Assembly (NCBI GenBank): GCA_036517175.1
Contig: DATDXQ010000025.1
Coordinates: 1 to 47,472 of the forward strand
DNA: 47,472 nt
Direction of reading: 5' to 3'
From: 2-01-FULL-44-17 sp036517175
GTDB taxonomy: Bacteria > Patescibacteriota > Minisyncoccia > 2-02-FULL-40-12 > IGHO2-01-FULL-4-A
Shown one piece after another: positions 25,151-32,308 of this stretch (the first letter of the stretch is position 1; each line of letters opens with the position of its first letter). The notes beneath the pieces are model-generated. The model did not search any database. It saw only the letters and a list, made by a program, of their open reading frames with translations, and was not told where the DNA came from. Position numbers and translations under genes: made by a program.

Positions 25151-25316
25151 CCGAAACTTTAGTGAAGGCGGGCCGTAGTGTAACGGTAGCACGAGACGTT
25201 TGGGACGTTTTAGTCCGAGTTCGAATCTCGGCGGCCCGACCAGGTTAAACCTTTAAAATTATTTTTGTTTTAGGTCTTTTGTGCGACTGTATCTTGACGA
25301 CCGAAACTTTAGTGAA
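25151..25316 (+). repeat. 16-bp direct repeat between tRNA genes
   Basis: CCGAAACTTTAGTGAA occurs at 25151-25166 and 25301-25316, in the spacers just upstream of the two tRNA-Pro genes. In the first copy it forms the loop of a CCCGCC/GGCGGG stem. It probably marks duplicated tRNA spacer sequence. Confidence 0.7.
25169..25242 (+). tRNA. tRNA-Pro(TGG)
   Basis: Acceptor CGGGCCG/CGGCCCG, anticodon stem AGACG/CGTTT with loop TTTGGGA (TGG), T-arm CCGAG/CTCGG. A73 is followed by genomic CCA (25240-25242), unlike the other tRNAs here. Confidence 0.94.
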
Positions 25317-25375
25317 ACCTGCCTTCGCAGTCTAAACGGGCTTTGTCCGTCGTAACCTGCTACGGCAGGCGAAGA

Positions 25376-25446
25376 CGGGCTGTAGTACACCGGTAGTACG
25401 CGCGATTCGGGTTCGTGAGAACCGAGTTCGATTCTCGGCAGCCCGA
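25376..25446 (+). tRNA. tRNA-Pro(CGG)
   Basis: Acceptor CGGGCTG/CAGCCCG, D-arm GTAC/GTAC, anticodon stem CGCGA/TCGTG with loop TTCGGGT (CGG), T-arm CCGAG-TTCGATT-CTCGG. Short D-loop, 71 bases. CCA not encoded. Its 3' end from the T-loop onward is duplicated at 25596-25618 by the tail element. Confidence 0.93.
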
Positions 25447-25618
25447 CTGAGTAAAATGAAGGAGGGATGAAGCAAGTCGACTGCTCGGCTTGTGGCGAGA
25501 GGAGAACGGCGGAGCTTTGTTTGGGTCGCATGGGGCGATCCAAACAGCGAGCAGGTGGCTAGCCCGAGCCGCCGGAAGGCGGCGAGAGGCAAAGCCGATT
25601 CTCGGCAGCCCGACTGAG
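25429..25618 (+). mobile_element. tRNA-tail element at tRNA-Pro(CGG)
   Basis: A 23-base direct repeat (25429-25451, in the tRNA; 25596-25618) flanks 144 bases. The interior has hairpin AAGTCGA-CTGC-TCGGCTT, an inverted T-arm-like CGAGAGGAGAAC, GGCGGAGC, a variable hairpin (GTTTGG..CCAAAC extended by TCGC/GCGA), GCGAGCAGGTGGCTAGCCC, hairpin GCCGCC-GGAA-GGCGGC and GAGAGGCAAAGC next to the repeat. The same order is found at tRNA-His and tRNA-Gly. A terminator-like hairpin follows, so the element is probably transcribed with the tRNA. Confidence 0.75.
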
Positions 25619-25621
25619 ATG

Positions 25622-25650
25622 CAAAACACGCCATTCTGTGGCGTGTTTTG
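25622..25650 (+). terminator. Terminator after tRNA-Pro element
   Basis: Stem CAAAACACGCC/GGCGTGTTTTG (11 bp) with a 7-base loop, immediately after the second direct repeat. T-rich arms; only a short downstream U-tract. Confidence 0.65.
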
Positions 25651-25686
25651 GTGAGAAGCCTTTATTTATTATTAAGATATCAATTT

Positions 25687-26643
25687 ATGTCTAACGTTTG
25701 GAAAAAATTAAAGAAAGATTTAAACAGTAAGCCGATAATGGTTTTAGCACCCATGGCCAATGTGACTGATTCACCATTTAGGCGAATTGTTGCAAAATGC
25801 GGCAAACCGGATATTTTCTTTAATGAGTTTATTTCTTGCGATGGGTTGTTTTCTAGCGGCAGGGATAAATTGCTAAAATTTTTGCGATTCACCTCAGTGG
25901 AGCGCCCTTTGATAGTTCAGTTTTTTGGATCACGGCCGGATAATTTTTATAAATGTGCCCAACTAGCTCAGGAGTTTGGATTTGATGGAATAGATATAAA
26001 TATGGGGTGTCCCGATAGAAGTGTCGAGAAACAAGGAGGTGGCGCGGCATTGATAAAGAATCCAAAATTAGCGCAGGAAATAATCAAAGAAACAAAACGC
26101 GGTGCTGGATCTCTGTCTGTTTCAGTAAAAACCAGGTTGGGTTACAACAAAATCGAGATTAAAGAATGGATTCCTCGTATTCTAGAAATGGATATCGAAG
26201 CCCTGTCTGTTCACGGGCGAACCAGAAAGGAGATGTCATCGGTTCCGGCGCATTGGGATTATCTTGGAGAGATTGCCGAAATGGTTCACGGAAGCAATGC
26301 ATTAATAATTGGCAATGGTGATGTTGTAGATCTAGCCGATGCTTACTCTAAGGCCGATACATATGGATTGGATGGAATAATGATTGGTCGTGGAATATTT
26401 AAGAACCTTTGGTTTTTTAATAAAAAACAAAAAATCATAAGTCCGAAGGAGAAAATTAAAATTTTAAAAAAACATCTGGAACTATTTAGTCAATTTTGGG
26501 GTGAGGATCAAAATTTTGATGTCATGAAAAAGTTTTTTAAGGTGTATATTAACGGCTGGCCAGGAGCAAATGATCTTAGGGCTAGACTAATGAATACAAA
26601 AATTAAGAAAGATGCCGAATCAATAATAGATTCCATTTTTTAG
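25687..26643 (+). CDS. dus: tRNA-dihydrouridine synthase
   Basis: 318 residues from ATG at 25687; 39 upstream in-frame bases belong to the terminator/spacer region. Flavin TIM-barrel enzyme reducing uridines in the tRNA D-loop. Motifs: LAPMANVTDSPFRRIV, PLIVQFFGSRPDNF, GIDINMGCPDRSVEKQGGGA with the catalytic cysteine, LSVHGRTRKEM, and GIMIGRGIFKNLWFF with the FMN phosphate loop. The C-terminal helical domain follows. It lies between tRNA-Pro and tRNA-Gly, its substrate class. Confidence 0.94.
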   Translation: MSNVWKKLKKDLNSKPIMVLAPMANVTDSPFRRIVAKCGKPDIFFNEFISCDGLFSSGRDKLLKFLRFTSVERPLIVQFFGSRPDNFYKCAQLAQEFGFDGIDINMGCPDRSVEKQGGGAALIKNPKLAQEIIKETKRGAGSLSVSVKTRLGYNKIEIKEWIPRILEMDIEALSVHGRTRKEMSSVPAHWDYLGEIAEMVHGSNALIIGNGDVVDLADAYSKADTYGLDGIMIGRGIFKNLWFFNKKQKIISPKEKIKILKKHLELFSQFWGEDQNFDVMKKFFKVYINGWPGANDLRARLMNTKIKKDAESIIDSIF

Positions 26644-26678
26644 AGTTTTTTGATATTCTTTAATGGATTAAATATCAT

Positions 26679-26749
26679 GCGGGCATAGTACAGTGGTAGT
26701 ACATTAGCCTTCCAAGCTAAGGACAGGGGTTCGAATCCCCTTGCCCGCT
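26679..26749 (+). tRNA. tRNA-Gly(TCC)
   Basis: Acceptor GCGGGCA/TGCCCGC, anticodon stem TTAGC/GCTAA with loop CTTCCAA (TCC), T-arm GGGG-TTCGAAT-CCCC. CCA not encoded. The tail from the T-loop is repeated at 26925-26940. Confidence 0.95.
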
Positions 26750-26940
26750 CCGAATAAATTAAAACCATCTTAATGAGATGGTTTTAATTTATCTCTGCGG
26801 GCAAAGCAAGCCAACTGCTTGGCTTGTGTGGGGATGAGAACGGCGGAGCGTTATCCCGCAAGCTTGCGGGATCGCGAGCAGGTGGCTAGACCAAGCCGAG
26901 CGACGGCGAGGCGAGAGGTAAAGCCGAATCCCCTTGCCCG
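26732..26940 (+). mobile_element. tRNA-tail element at tRNA-Gly
   Basis: A 16-base direct repeat (26732-26747 and 26925-26940) flanks 177 bases. A 15-bp terminator hairpin (26756-26790) lies first, then GCGGGCAA copying the tRNA 5' acceptor, hairpin AAGCCAA-CTGC-TTGGCTT, inverted T-arm-like GGGGATGAGAAC, GGCGGAGC, a 20-base palindrome as variable hairpin (26853-26872), GCGAGCAGGTGGCTAGACC, hairpin GCCG-AGCGA-CGGC and GAGAGGTAAAGC. The order matches the Pro and His copies. Confidence 0.75.
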
Positions 26941-26978
26941 GCTATAAAAAGATTTCCGGGATACTCAAATCCATAATA

Positions 26979-27007
26979 TTGACTAATTATCCATAAACTT
27001 ACATAAT
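26979..27007 (+). promoter_or_regulatory. Sigma70-type promoter
   Basis: TTGACT, 17 bases, then CATAAT, ending 31 bases before the GTG start at 27039. It would give a short leader carrying the AAGGAG ribosome site. Confidence 0.65.
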
Positions 27008-27038
27008 ATGTTATAAGTTTGTTGAAAAGGAGCGGGAA

Positions 27039-27458
27039 GTGATATCAACAGAAGCTAGGGATTTGCCTGTCCCCGCTGGGGTAACCATACCTTTTGAAGG
27101 GTGTTATCCTCAAAAAAGTATTGAATTTCTTGAGCAAGCTTTGAAAGAAAAAAAGACTGTAATCTACGGTGGACTTTCTATTCTGGGCAATGAAGGGTAT
27201 ATGGCAAGGGTAGTTGCGATTTTTAAACCAGGACTAATCATTCCAAGTGGTTGGGGATATATCGATGGTGGACCTCCCGGAACTCCTCAGGGACTCTTTC
27301 GTGTCAACCTGTTGAGTTTACGAAGTTGGCCTCTCCTATCGCCTAATTACATGGTTTATGTTGCTGGAGAAGCACGTTCATCTATGAGCGATCGCTTCAC
27401 ACCGAAAGAAGATTTACATAATATTATTAGTTGGGCATTGTCCCATATTCACGACTAG
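27039..27458 (+). CDS. Hypothetical protein, orphan
   Basis: 139 residues, GTG start with AAGGAG 6 bases upstream. No family recognised. Visible: EARDLPVPAGVTIPFEGCYPQKSIEFLEQALKEKK split by an amphipathic helix, a central beta-rich GYMARVVAIFKPGLIIPSGWGY, a Gly/Pro-rich GGPPGTPQG turn, and a C-terminal helix. No signal or membrane segment; probably soluble and cytoplasmic. It has its own promoter and terminator, so it is an independent unit just downstream of the tRNA-Gly element; possibly acquired. Confidence 0.65.
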   Translation: MISTEARDLPVPAGVTIPFEGCYPQKSIEFLEQALKEKKTVIYGGLSILGNEGYMARVVAIFKPGLIIPSGWGYIDGGPPGTPQGLFRVNLLSLRSWPLLSPNYMVYVAGEARSSMSDRFTPKEDLHNIISWALSHIHD

Positions 27459-27466
27459 TCACCTTT

Positions 27467-27487
27467 GGACCCCGATGGGTCCTTTTT
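27467..27487 (+). terminator. Terminator of the 139-aa gene
   Basis: Stem GGACCC/GGGTCC, loop CGAT, followed by TTTTT. Starts 8 bases after the stop codon. Confidence 0.88.
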
Positions 27488-27560
27488 AATTGACTTCAAT
27501 CATTCTCTAAAATTAGGATATAAGATATATCAATGACCATCTCGCTCCAATAAATAAAAA

Positions 27561-27576
27561 GCGGCAAGATTGCCGC
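27561..27576 (-). terminator. Terminator of patatin-like gene
   Basis: Minus-strand stem GCGGCAA/TTGCCGC with a 2-base centre, followed by TTTTTATT; 10 bases after the stop codon. Confidence 0.85.
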
Positions 27577-27585
27577 GGTAATTTG

Positions 27586-28464
27586 TTAAATATTATTAAG
27601 ATCTAAGCCCAGTTCGTGGAGAGCTTTTTTTGCTGACCAATAACCTATTTGAGTGAGCATTTTTTTGATCTCTTCATCAAAGTCTAAAAAAAGAATGTAG
27701 GGCAAATCTGTCTCGGGTCTAATAAATACTATTTTGCAATTACCTCGTTTTTCTAGCGCAGATTCAAGGCGCAAGCGGGAGTGGTGATATATGTTTATCA
27801 GAGTTACCCTGCTTAAAAATCCTGGCCAGTTTGATTCTTTGGGGTCATTTTCGCTGAAAACTGGAGGGTATCCTCGATAGGCGTCTATTACAAAGATGAG
27901 ATCGCAGCCGCTGTCTACTAATCTTTGGATGGCCATGTCGTTTGAGAATGCACCGTCAACTAGTACCTGACCATCTATTTTTTTTGGTTCAAAGAATGGA
28001 ACGATGGCGGCTGAGGCCATACATATATCCAGAAGTCTGTTTTTGTTATCTAGCGAGTTTTGAAAAAATACCGTTTCTCCTGTTTTCAAATCCGTAGTAA
28101 TTATTTCAAATGGTATTGTTGATGGGCTAAAGATATCATCTAGATTACGATTAAAATACTTTGTCATGTATCTTTTTAGTGGCTCTGAATCAAGCAGCGA
28201 GGATCTTTTGAAGGGGTGACTTATGGTTTGAATGGGATGAAATTTTGAAATATTCTTTGGAGTTAATCCCATCCAAGATTCCGAAACATCAGAAAATGCT
28301 CTTGCCGAAAATAGCGGAACAGCGAAAGATCCGGCCGAGCTGCCAATTATTCTGGTGATCGGTATATTGTGTGCATCTAGAGACTTAATTAGAACAGGTA
28401 CGGCACCGCTACCTAGGCCAAGATTACCGAACCCACTTCTCAAAAAAATACCCGCCTTATTCAT
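27586..28464 (-). CDS. Patatin-like phospholipase
   Basis: 292 residues from ATG at 28464, preceded by AAGAGG; the upstream in-frame extension to 28557 lies in spacer. Patatin fold: oxyanion glycine loop GFGNLGLGSGAVPVL, nucleophile elbow GSSAG (catalytic serine), and the dyad aspartate in DGAFSND. Family members hydrolyse membrane lipids and act as acyl hydrolases; bacterial ones of the RssA/YlbK type are usually cytoplasmic. All catalytic residues are present. Transcribed alone between two terminators. Confidence 0.9.
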   Translation of the reverse strand: MNKAGIFLRSGFGNLGLGSGAVPVLIKSLDAHNIPITRIIGSSAGSFAVPLFSARAFSDVSESWMGLTPKNISKFHPIQTISHPFKRSSLLDSEPLKRYMTKYFNRNLDDIFSPSTIPFEIITTDLKTGETVFFQNSLDNKNRLLDICMASAAIVPFFEPKKIDGQVLVDGAFSNDMAIQRLVDSGCDLIFVIDAYRGYPPVFSENDPKESNWPGFLSRVTLINIYHHSRLRLESALEKRGNCKIVFIRPETDLPYILFLDFDEEIKKMLTQIGYWSAKKALHELGLDLNNI

Positions 28465-28550
28465 AAAAATAAACCTCTTTTTAAGGATCAACTTTCTATG
28501 ATATAAATTTAAACACTTTTGTAAATTAAACAAGCAGGTTGTGAACAAAA

Positions 28551-28581
28551 AACACAACCCCGATATTATCGGGGTTGTGTT
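28551..28581. terminator. Terminator after HU gene
   Basis: 14-bp perfect inverted repeat (AACACAACCCCGAT and its complement, 3-base loop), followed on the minus strand by TTTTTTG. Separates the HU and patatin genes. Confidence 0.9.
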
Positions 28582-28615
28582 AAATTTAAATATTCCGGAT
28601 CCGAAATACTAAATT

Positions 28616-28897
28616 TTATAGAACAGCTTCTTTTAAAGCTTTGGCTGGTGTGAACTTGGCCTTTTTTGAGGCTTTTACTTGCACCATCTCTCCAGTCCTT
28701 GGGTTACGGGCAGTTCTGGCTGGACGATCAACTACCTTAAAAACCCCAAAACCGCTCAAATTTAACTTCTTATCACCTGACTTCATGGCCTTAACTACTT
28801 CTTCCAAAAGACCATCAAGTGTCTCTCCTGCTTGTTTCTTGGAGACATTCCATTTCTCAGCCAAAGTCTGTACAAATTGATTTTTTTTAATTGGCAT
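28616..28897 (-). CDS. hup: DNA-binding protein HU
   Basis: 93 residues, the normal HU length. Dimerisation helices at the N-terminus, NLSGFGVFKVVDRPARTARNPRTGE over the beta-arm with the conserved Pro in RNPRTG, and a C-terminal FTPAKALKEAV helix. HU bends and compacts DNA. A strong purine-rich site (AAAGGGGGTG) precedes the ATG, so this gene is not leaderless, unlike several neighbours. Confidence 0.94.
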   Translation of the reverse strand: MPIKKNQFVQTLAEKWNVSKKQAGETLDGLLEEVVKAMKSGDKKLNLSGFGVFKVVDRPARTARNPRTGEMVQVKASKKAKFTPAKALKEAVL

Positions 28898-28973
28898 ATA
28901 GCACCCCCTTTCTGCGTTAGAATCTAGAAGCTAGAATTTAGTAAAAACTATTCTCTACCTTCTACTTCCTAAT

Positions 28974-30506
28974 TTATCTTGCATATTCTATTGCTCTTGT
29001 TTCTCTTATTACGTTAACCTTTATTTCTCCAGGATATTTCATTTCTGATTCAATTTTTTGTGCTACGTCTCTTGCTAATTTCAATGCGCTCAGATCATCT
29101 ATTTTTGTAGGTGTAACGAAAATTCTCAATTCTCTTCCTGCTTGTATAGCATAAGATTTTTCTACTCCCTCAAATGAGTCAGCTATCCTCTCTAGGTCGC
29201 CAAGTCTTTTTATGTATATTTCTACAGTGTCTCTCCTTGCCCCTGGTCTAGCACCAGATATAGCATCAGCAGCCTGTACTATGCGTGATTCTGGAGTTGA
29301 GTAAGGATATTCCTCATGGTGTGCTTCCATTGCTGCCACGACCTTCTCATCTATACCGAATTTTTGTAGGATCTTGCGGCCTATCTCAACATGGGTACCC
29401 TGAACTTCATGATCAACTGCCTTCCCAATATCATGGAACAATGCTCCTTTTTTTGCAACCATCGAGTCTGCTCCAAGCTCTGATGCCAGCATCCCAGCAA
29501 CGTGCGCCATTTCTATCGAGTGCAGTAATACATTTTGGCCGAAACTTGTCCTGAAAGCAAGACGACCGAGAAGATATGTCAGCTTGGGATCAACTGCTCC
29601 AACCCCCACTTCAAACAAAGCTGCTTCGCCTGCCTGTTTTATTTTATCATTTATTTCAAGGCGGGACTTCTCTACCGTCTCCTCTATCCTGGCTGGATGA
29701 ATACGGCCATCAGCAATAAGTTTGTCTACGGTTAACTTGGCTATCTGTCTACGTACCGGATCAAAGCCTGATATTATAAGGACTTCTGGGGTGTCATCAA
29801 TAATTATATCAACTCCAGTAAGTCTTTCAATGGTTTTTATGTTGCGACCCTCTTTTCCGATTATCTTTCCCTTGACTTCGTCTGACGGCAAAGAGACCAC
29901 TGTGGTAGTTGCATCGGATATGTGTGAACCTGCATAACGCTGCACAGCGGTTGTTAGTATTTCTTTGGCCTTGCGATCCAATTCTTCTTTGTTAGATTGT
30001 TCAAACTTGCGCATCTTGTCGGCAAGTTCCTTCCTGTATTCATCTTCAAGATTTCTAAATAAAATCTCTTTGGCTTCATCTTTTTTTAAGGCTGCTATTT
30101 TTTCAAGTTCCTGATTCTGTTTTTGTAGCTTAACTTCAAGGTCTAATTTCAATGTTTCAGCTTCTTGGAGTCTTGATTCAACATTTTTTTTGTTAACGTC
30201 TATTTCTTTAGACCTGGAATCCAATTCTAACTCTCTTTTGCCGAGCATGCCCTCAATCCTGAGTAATTGCTGGTGTCTCTCTTGCTCTACTTTTTTAGAG
30301 TCCTCCAGTGTTTTTAAGGAGTTATTCTTAGCCTCGAGGATTATGTCCTGAGCCTTGTTTTTTGCATCAACGAGAAGGTTTTCAGCCTTATTTTTAGCTG
30401 AACTTATACGCTTATTGGTTAGAAACAGGTTGAGAAGGTATCCTATCACTAAGCCAGAAATTAAGGCTAAAATGCCCCCTATTATGGAGTATATTCCAAT
30501 GTTCAT
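28974..30506 (-). CDS. rny: Ribonuclease Y
   Basis: 510 residues. N-terminal membrane anchor (about 5-26), long coiled coil (about 30-190), KH domain with VSLPSDEVKGKIIGKEGRNIKTIE (about 203-270), and HD domain with LFHDIGKAVDHE plus EAHHEEYPYSTPE, the metal site. RNase Y begins mRNA decay at the membrane in bacteria lacking RNase E. All motifs are intact. It is 77 bases upstream of HU on the same strand. Confidence 0.95.
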   Translation of the reverse strand: MNIGIYSIIGGILALISGLVIGYLLNLFLTNKRISSAKNKAENLLVDAKNKAQDIILEAKNNSLKTLEDSKKVEQERHQQLLRIEGMLGKRELELDSRSKEIDVNKKNVESRLQEAETLKLDLEVKLQKQNQELEKIAALKKDEAKEILFRNLEDEYRKELADKMRKFEQSNKEELDRKAKEILTTAVQRYAGSHISDATTTVVSLPSDEVKGKIIGKEGRNIKTIERLTGVDIIIDDTPEVLIISGFDPVRRQIAKLTVDKLIADGRIHPARIEETVEKSRLEINDKIKQAGEAALFEVGVGAVDPKLTYLLGRLAFRTSFGQNVLLHSIEMAHVAGMLASELGADSMVAKKGALFHDIGKAVDHEVQGTHVEIGRKILQKFGIDEKVVAAMEAHHEEYPYSTPESRIVQAADAISGARPGARRDTVEIYIKRLGDLERIADSFEGVEKSYAIQAGRELRIFVTPTKIDDLSALKLARDVAQKIESEMKYPGEIKVNVIRETRAIEYAR

Positions 30507-30736
30507 TTATAAGATTAAGCATAAAAACCGATTTAATATCCTCTGCCTTCGGCAGACAATCATGTCAGCCGACACTGTTGTAGGCCAGAGAAGGTTAAGA
30601 TTAGTTTGTGCTGTTTTAAGTTTGATTTATAAAACTAGACCTTCCTTAATATTAGTATTAAATGGCAAATAAGTCAATTTTAAGAAAAAACAAAGATTCG
30701 ATACCATTAATTTCCCTTATTTGTTATATTTACTGT

Positions 30737-32308
30737 ATGAACAATAAAAGAAAAACTTTTGTTTTGGCGATTCTGGACGGGTGGGGTTACAGTAAGAAAA
30801 AAATAGGTAATCCAATAGCTGCGGCCCAGACACCGAATATGGATATGTTTTCAAAAAAATACCCCATGGTTTTACTTCAGGCATCCGGTTTGGCAGTTGG
30901 CATGACCTGGGGAGAATCTGGTAATAGTGAAGTGGGGCATCTCAACATTGGGGCAGGCAGAATAGTTGAGCAGTATTTATCCAGAATTAATAGAGATATA
31001 CAAGACAATTCTTTTTTTCAAAATTCAGCCCTCGTTGATTCTATCGCTCATGCCAAAAAAAATAATTCCAAGCTTCATTTGATCGGTCTTCTTACCTCTG
31101 GTACGGCACATGCCGACTTCTCTCATATTTTGGCATTGTTAGACCTTGCTTCTAGAAATGATTTAAAAAATGTATCCATGCACTTGTTTTTGGATGGTAA
31201 GGATTCTGGTCTCAATGAGGCGCCGGAACTACTCTTAAAACTAAAGGATGGTATTAGAAATTATGGTTATGAAAATATAATTACAACTTTAGCGGGTAGA
31301 AATTATGCAATGGATCGGGATAATAATTGGGATTTGACCAAGGAGGCATATGAATTAATAAGTGAGGGCAAGGGCTCAGTAGATTCAGATTTTATCTCTC
31401 TCATTTCCGCCAATTATTCCAGGGGTCTAAATGATTCAAACATGAAGCCCATTGTTGCTGACCATGATTTTAAGGGAATTAAGGATGCTGATTCTTTGGT
31501 GTTCTTCAATTTTAGAGAGGACAGCATGAGACAAATCATAAGGCCCTTTGTAGAAGATGGATTTTCATTATTTAAATCAAAGCAATTTAATGATTTATAT
31601 GTGTGTACAATGACGGAATATTTGAGGGGCTCTAGATCCCATGTAGCATTTTTGCCTCCTTCGGTGCCTAACAATTTAGCAGAGGTCCTGCAGCTAAACG
31701 GCAAAACCCAGCTGCACATAGCTGAAACTGAAAAATATGCTCACGTTACCTATTTTTTTAATGGTTTGAGGGACGGTGAATTAGTTGGAGAGGTAGACGT
31801 GTTTATCGATTCAAACAAAGACCATAAATCTGCTCCAGAGATGAAAAGTGCTGAGATTGCAAATAGGGTCATAGATTATTTAGAAAGTTCGCTATATGAT
31901 TTTATCGTTCTTAATTTGGCTAATGCTGATATGCTGGCTCACACTGGAAGTTATGATGTCACTCTAGCCGGTGTTGAAGCGGTAGACCGGGCGTTGGGAA
32001 GAATATTTTCTAAGTTAATTGAGAAGGAGGCGATTCTTATCGTCACCGCTGACCACGGAAATGCGGAATCCCTGGTTTATAGAGGTAGTGGTGAGGAGGA
32101 GACAAGGCATGATGATAGTCCGGTACCTCTTTATCTGATTGGTAGAGAATATGAAATTGAAAAAAGTAATTCTCGGATTACAGAAGAAACTTCCAGTGTC
32201 GCTGGTATACTGGGAGATGTAGCACCTACCATATTAGAATTAATGGGTATACCCAAACCTCCGGATATGACAGGTAAAAGTCTAATTGAACTACTTGTAA
32301 AAAATTAA
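30737..32308 (+). CDS. gpmI: 2,3-bisphosphoglycerate-independent phosphoglycerate mutase
   Basis: 523 residues from ATG at 30737; TATATT lies 6 bases before it, so the longer frame from 30662 is not used. Glycolytic enzyme interconverting 3- and 2-phosphoglycerate with two Mn ions. Motifs: LAILDGWGYS, WGESGNSEVGHLNIGAGRI with the phosphorylated serine, TLAGRNYAMDRDNNW, FFNFREDSMRQI, NLANADMLAHTG and VTADHGNAE. Converges with mnmA, overlapping by 4 bases. Confidence 0.95.
   Translation: MNNKRKTFVLAILDGWGYSKKKIGNPIAAAQTPNMDMFSKKYPMVLLQASGLAVGMTWGESGNSEVGHLNIGAGRIVEQYLSRINRDIQDNSFFQNSALVDSIAHAKKNNSKLHLIGLLTSGTAHADFSHILALLDLASRNDLKNVSMHLFLDGKDSGLNEAPELLLKLKDGIRNYGYENIITTLAGRNYAMDRDNNWDLTKEAYELISEGKGSVDSDFISLISANYSRGLNDSNMKPIVADHDFKGIKDADSLVFFNFREDSMRQIIRPFVEDGFSLFKSKQFNDLYVCTMTEYLRGSRSHVAFLPPSVPNNLAEVLQLNGKTQLHIAETEKYAHVTYFFNGLRDGELVGEVDVFIDSNKDHKSAPEMKSAEIANRVIDYLESSLYDFIVLNLANADMLAHTGSYDVTLAGVEAVDRALGRIFSKLIEKEAILIVTADHGNAESLVYRGSGEEETRHDDSPVPLYLIGREYEIEKSNSRITEETSSVAGILGDVAPTILELMGIPKPPDMTGKSLIELLVKN

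Noticed and set aside
25429..25618. Group I intron or integron attC site at tRNA-Pro
   Set aside because: The upstream tRNA is complete, so nothing is interrupted as in an intron; the core motifs of group I introns and the attC R-box consensus are not visible.
25259..25634. Three overlapping minus-strand ORFs of 89-100 residues over tRNA-Pro(CGG)
   Set aside because: All cross the tRNA and its tail element in different frames; no start signal; the RNA features explain the openness.
30662..30736. Longer gpmI start
   Set aside because: The extra 25 residues do not match the family and a -10 box lies directly before the ATG at 30737.
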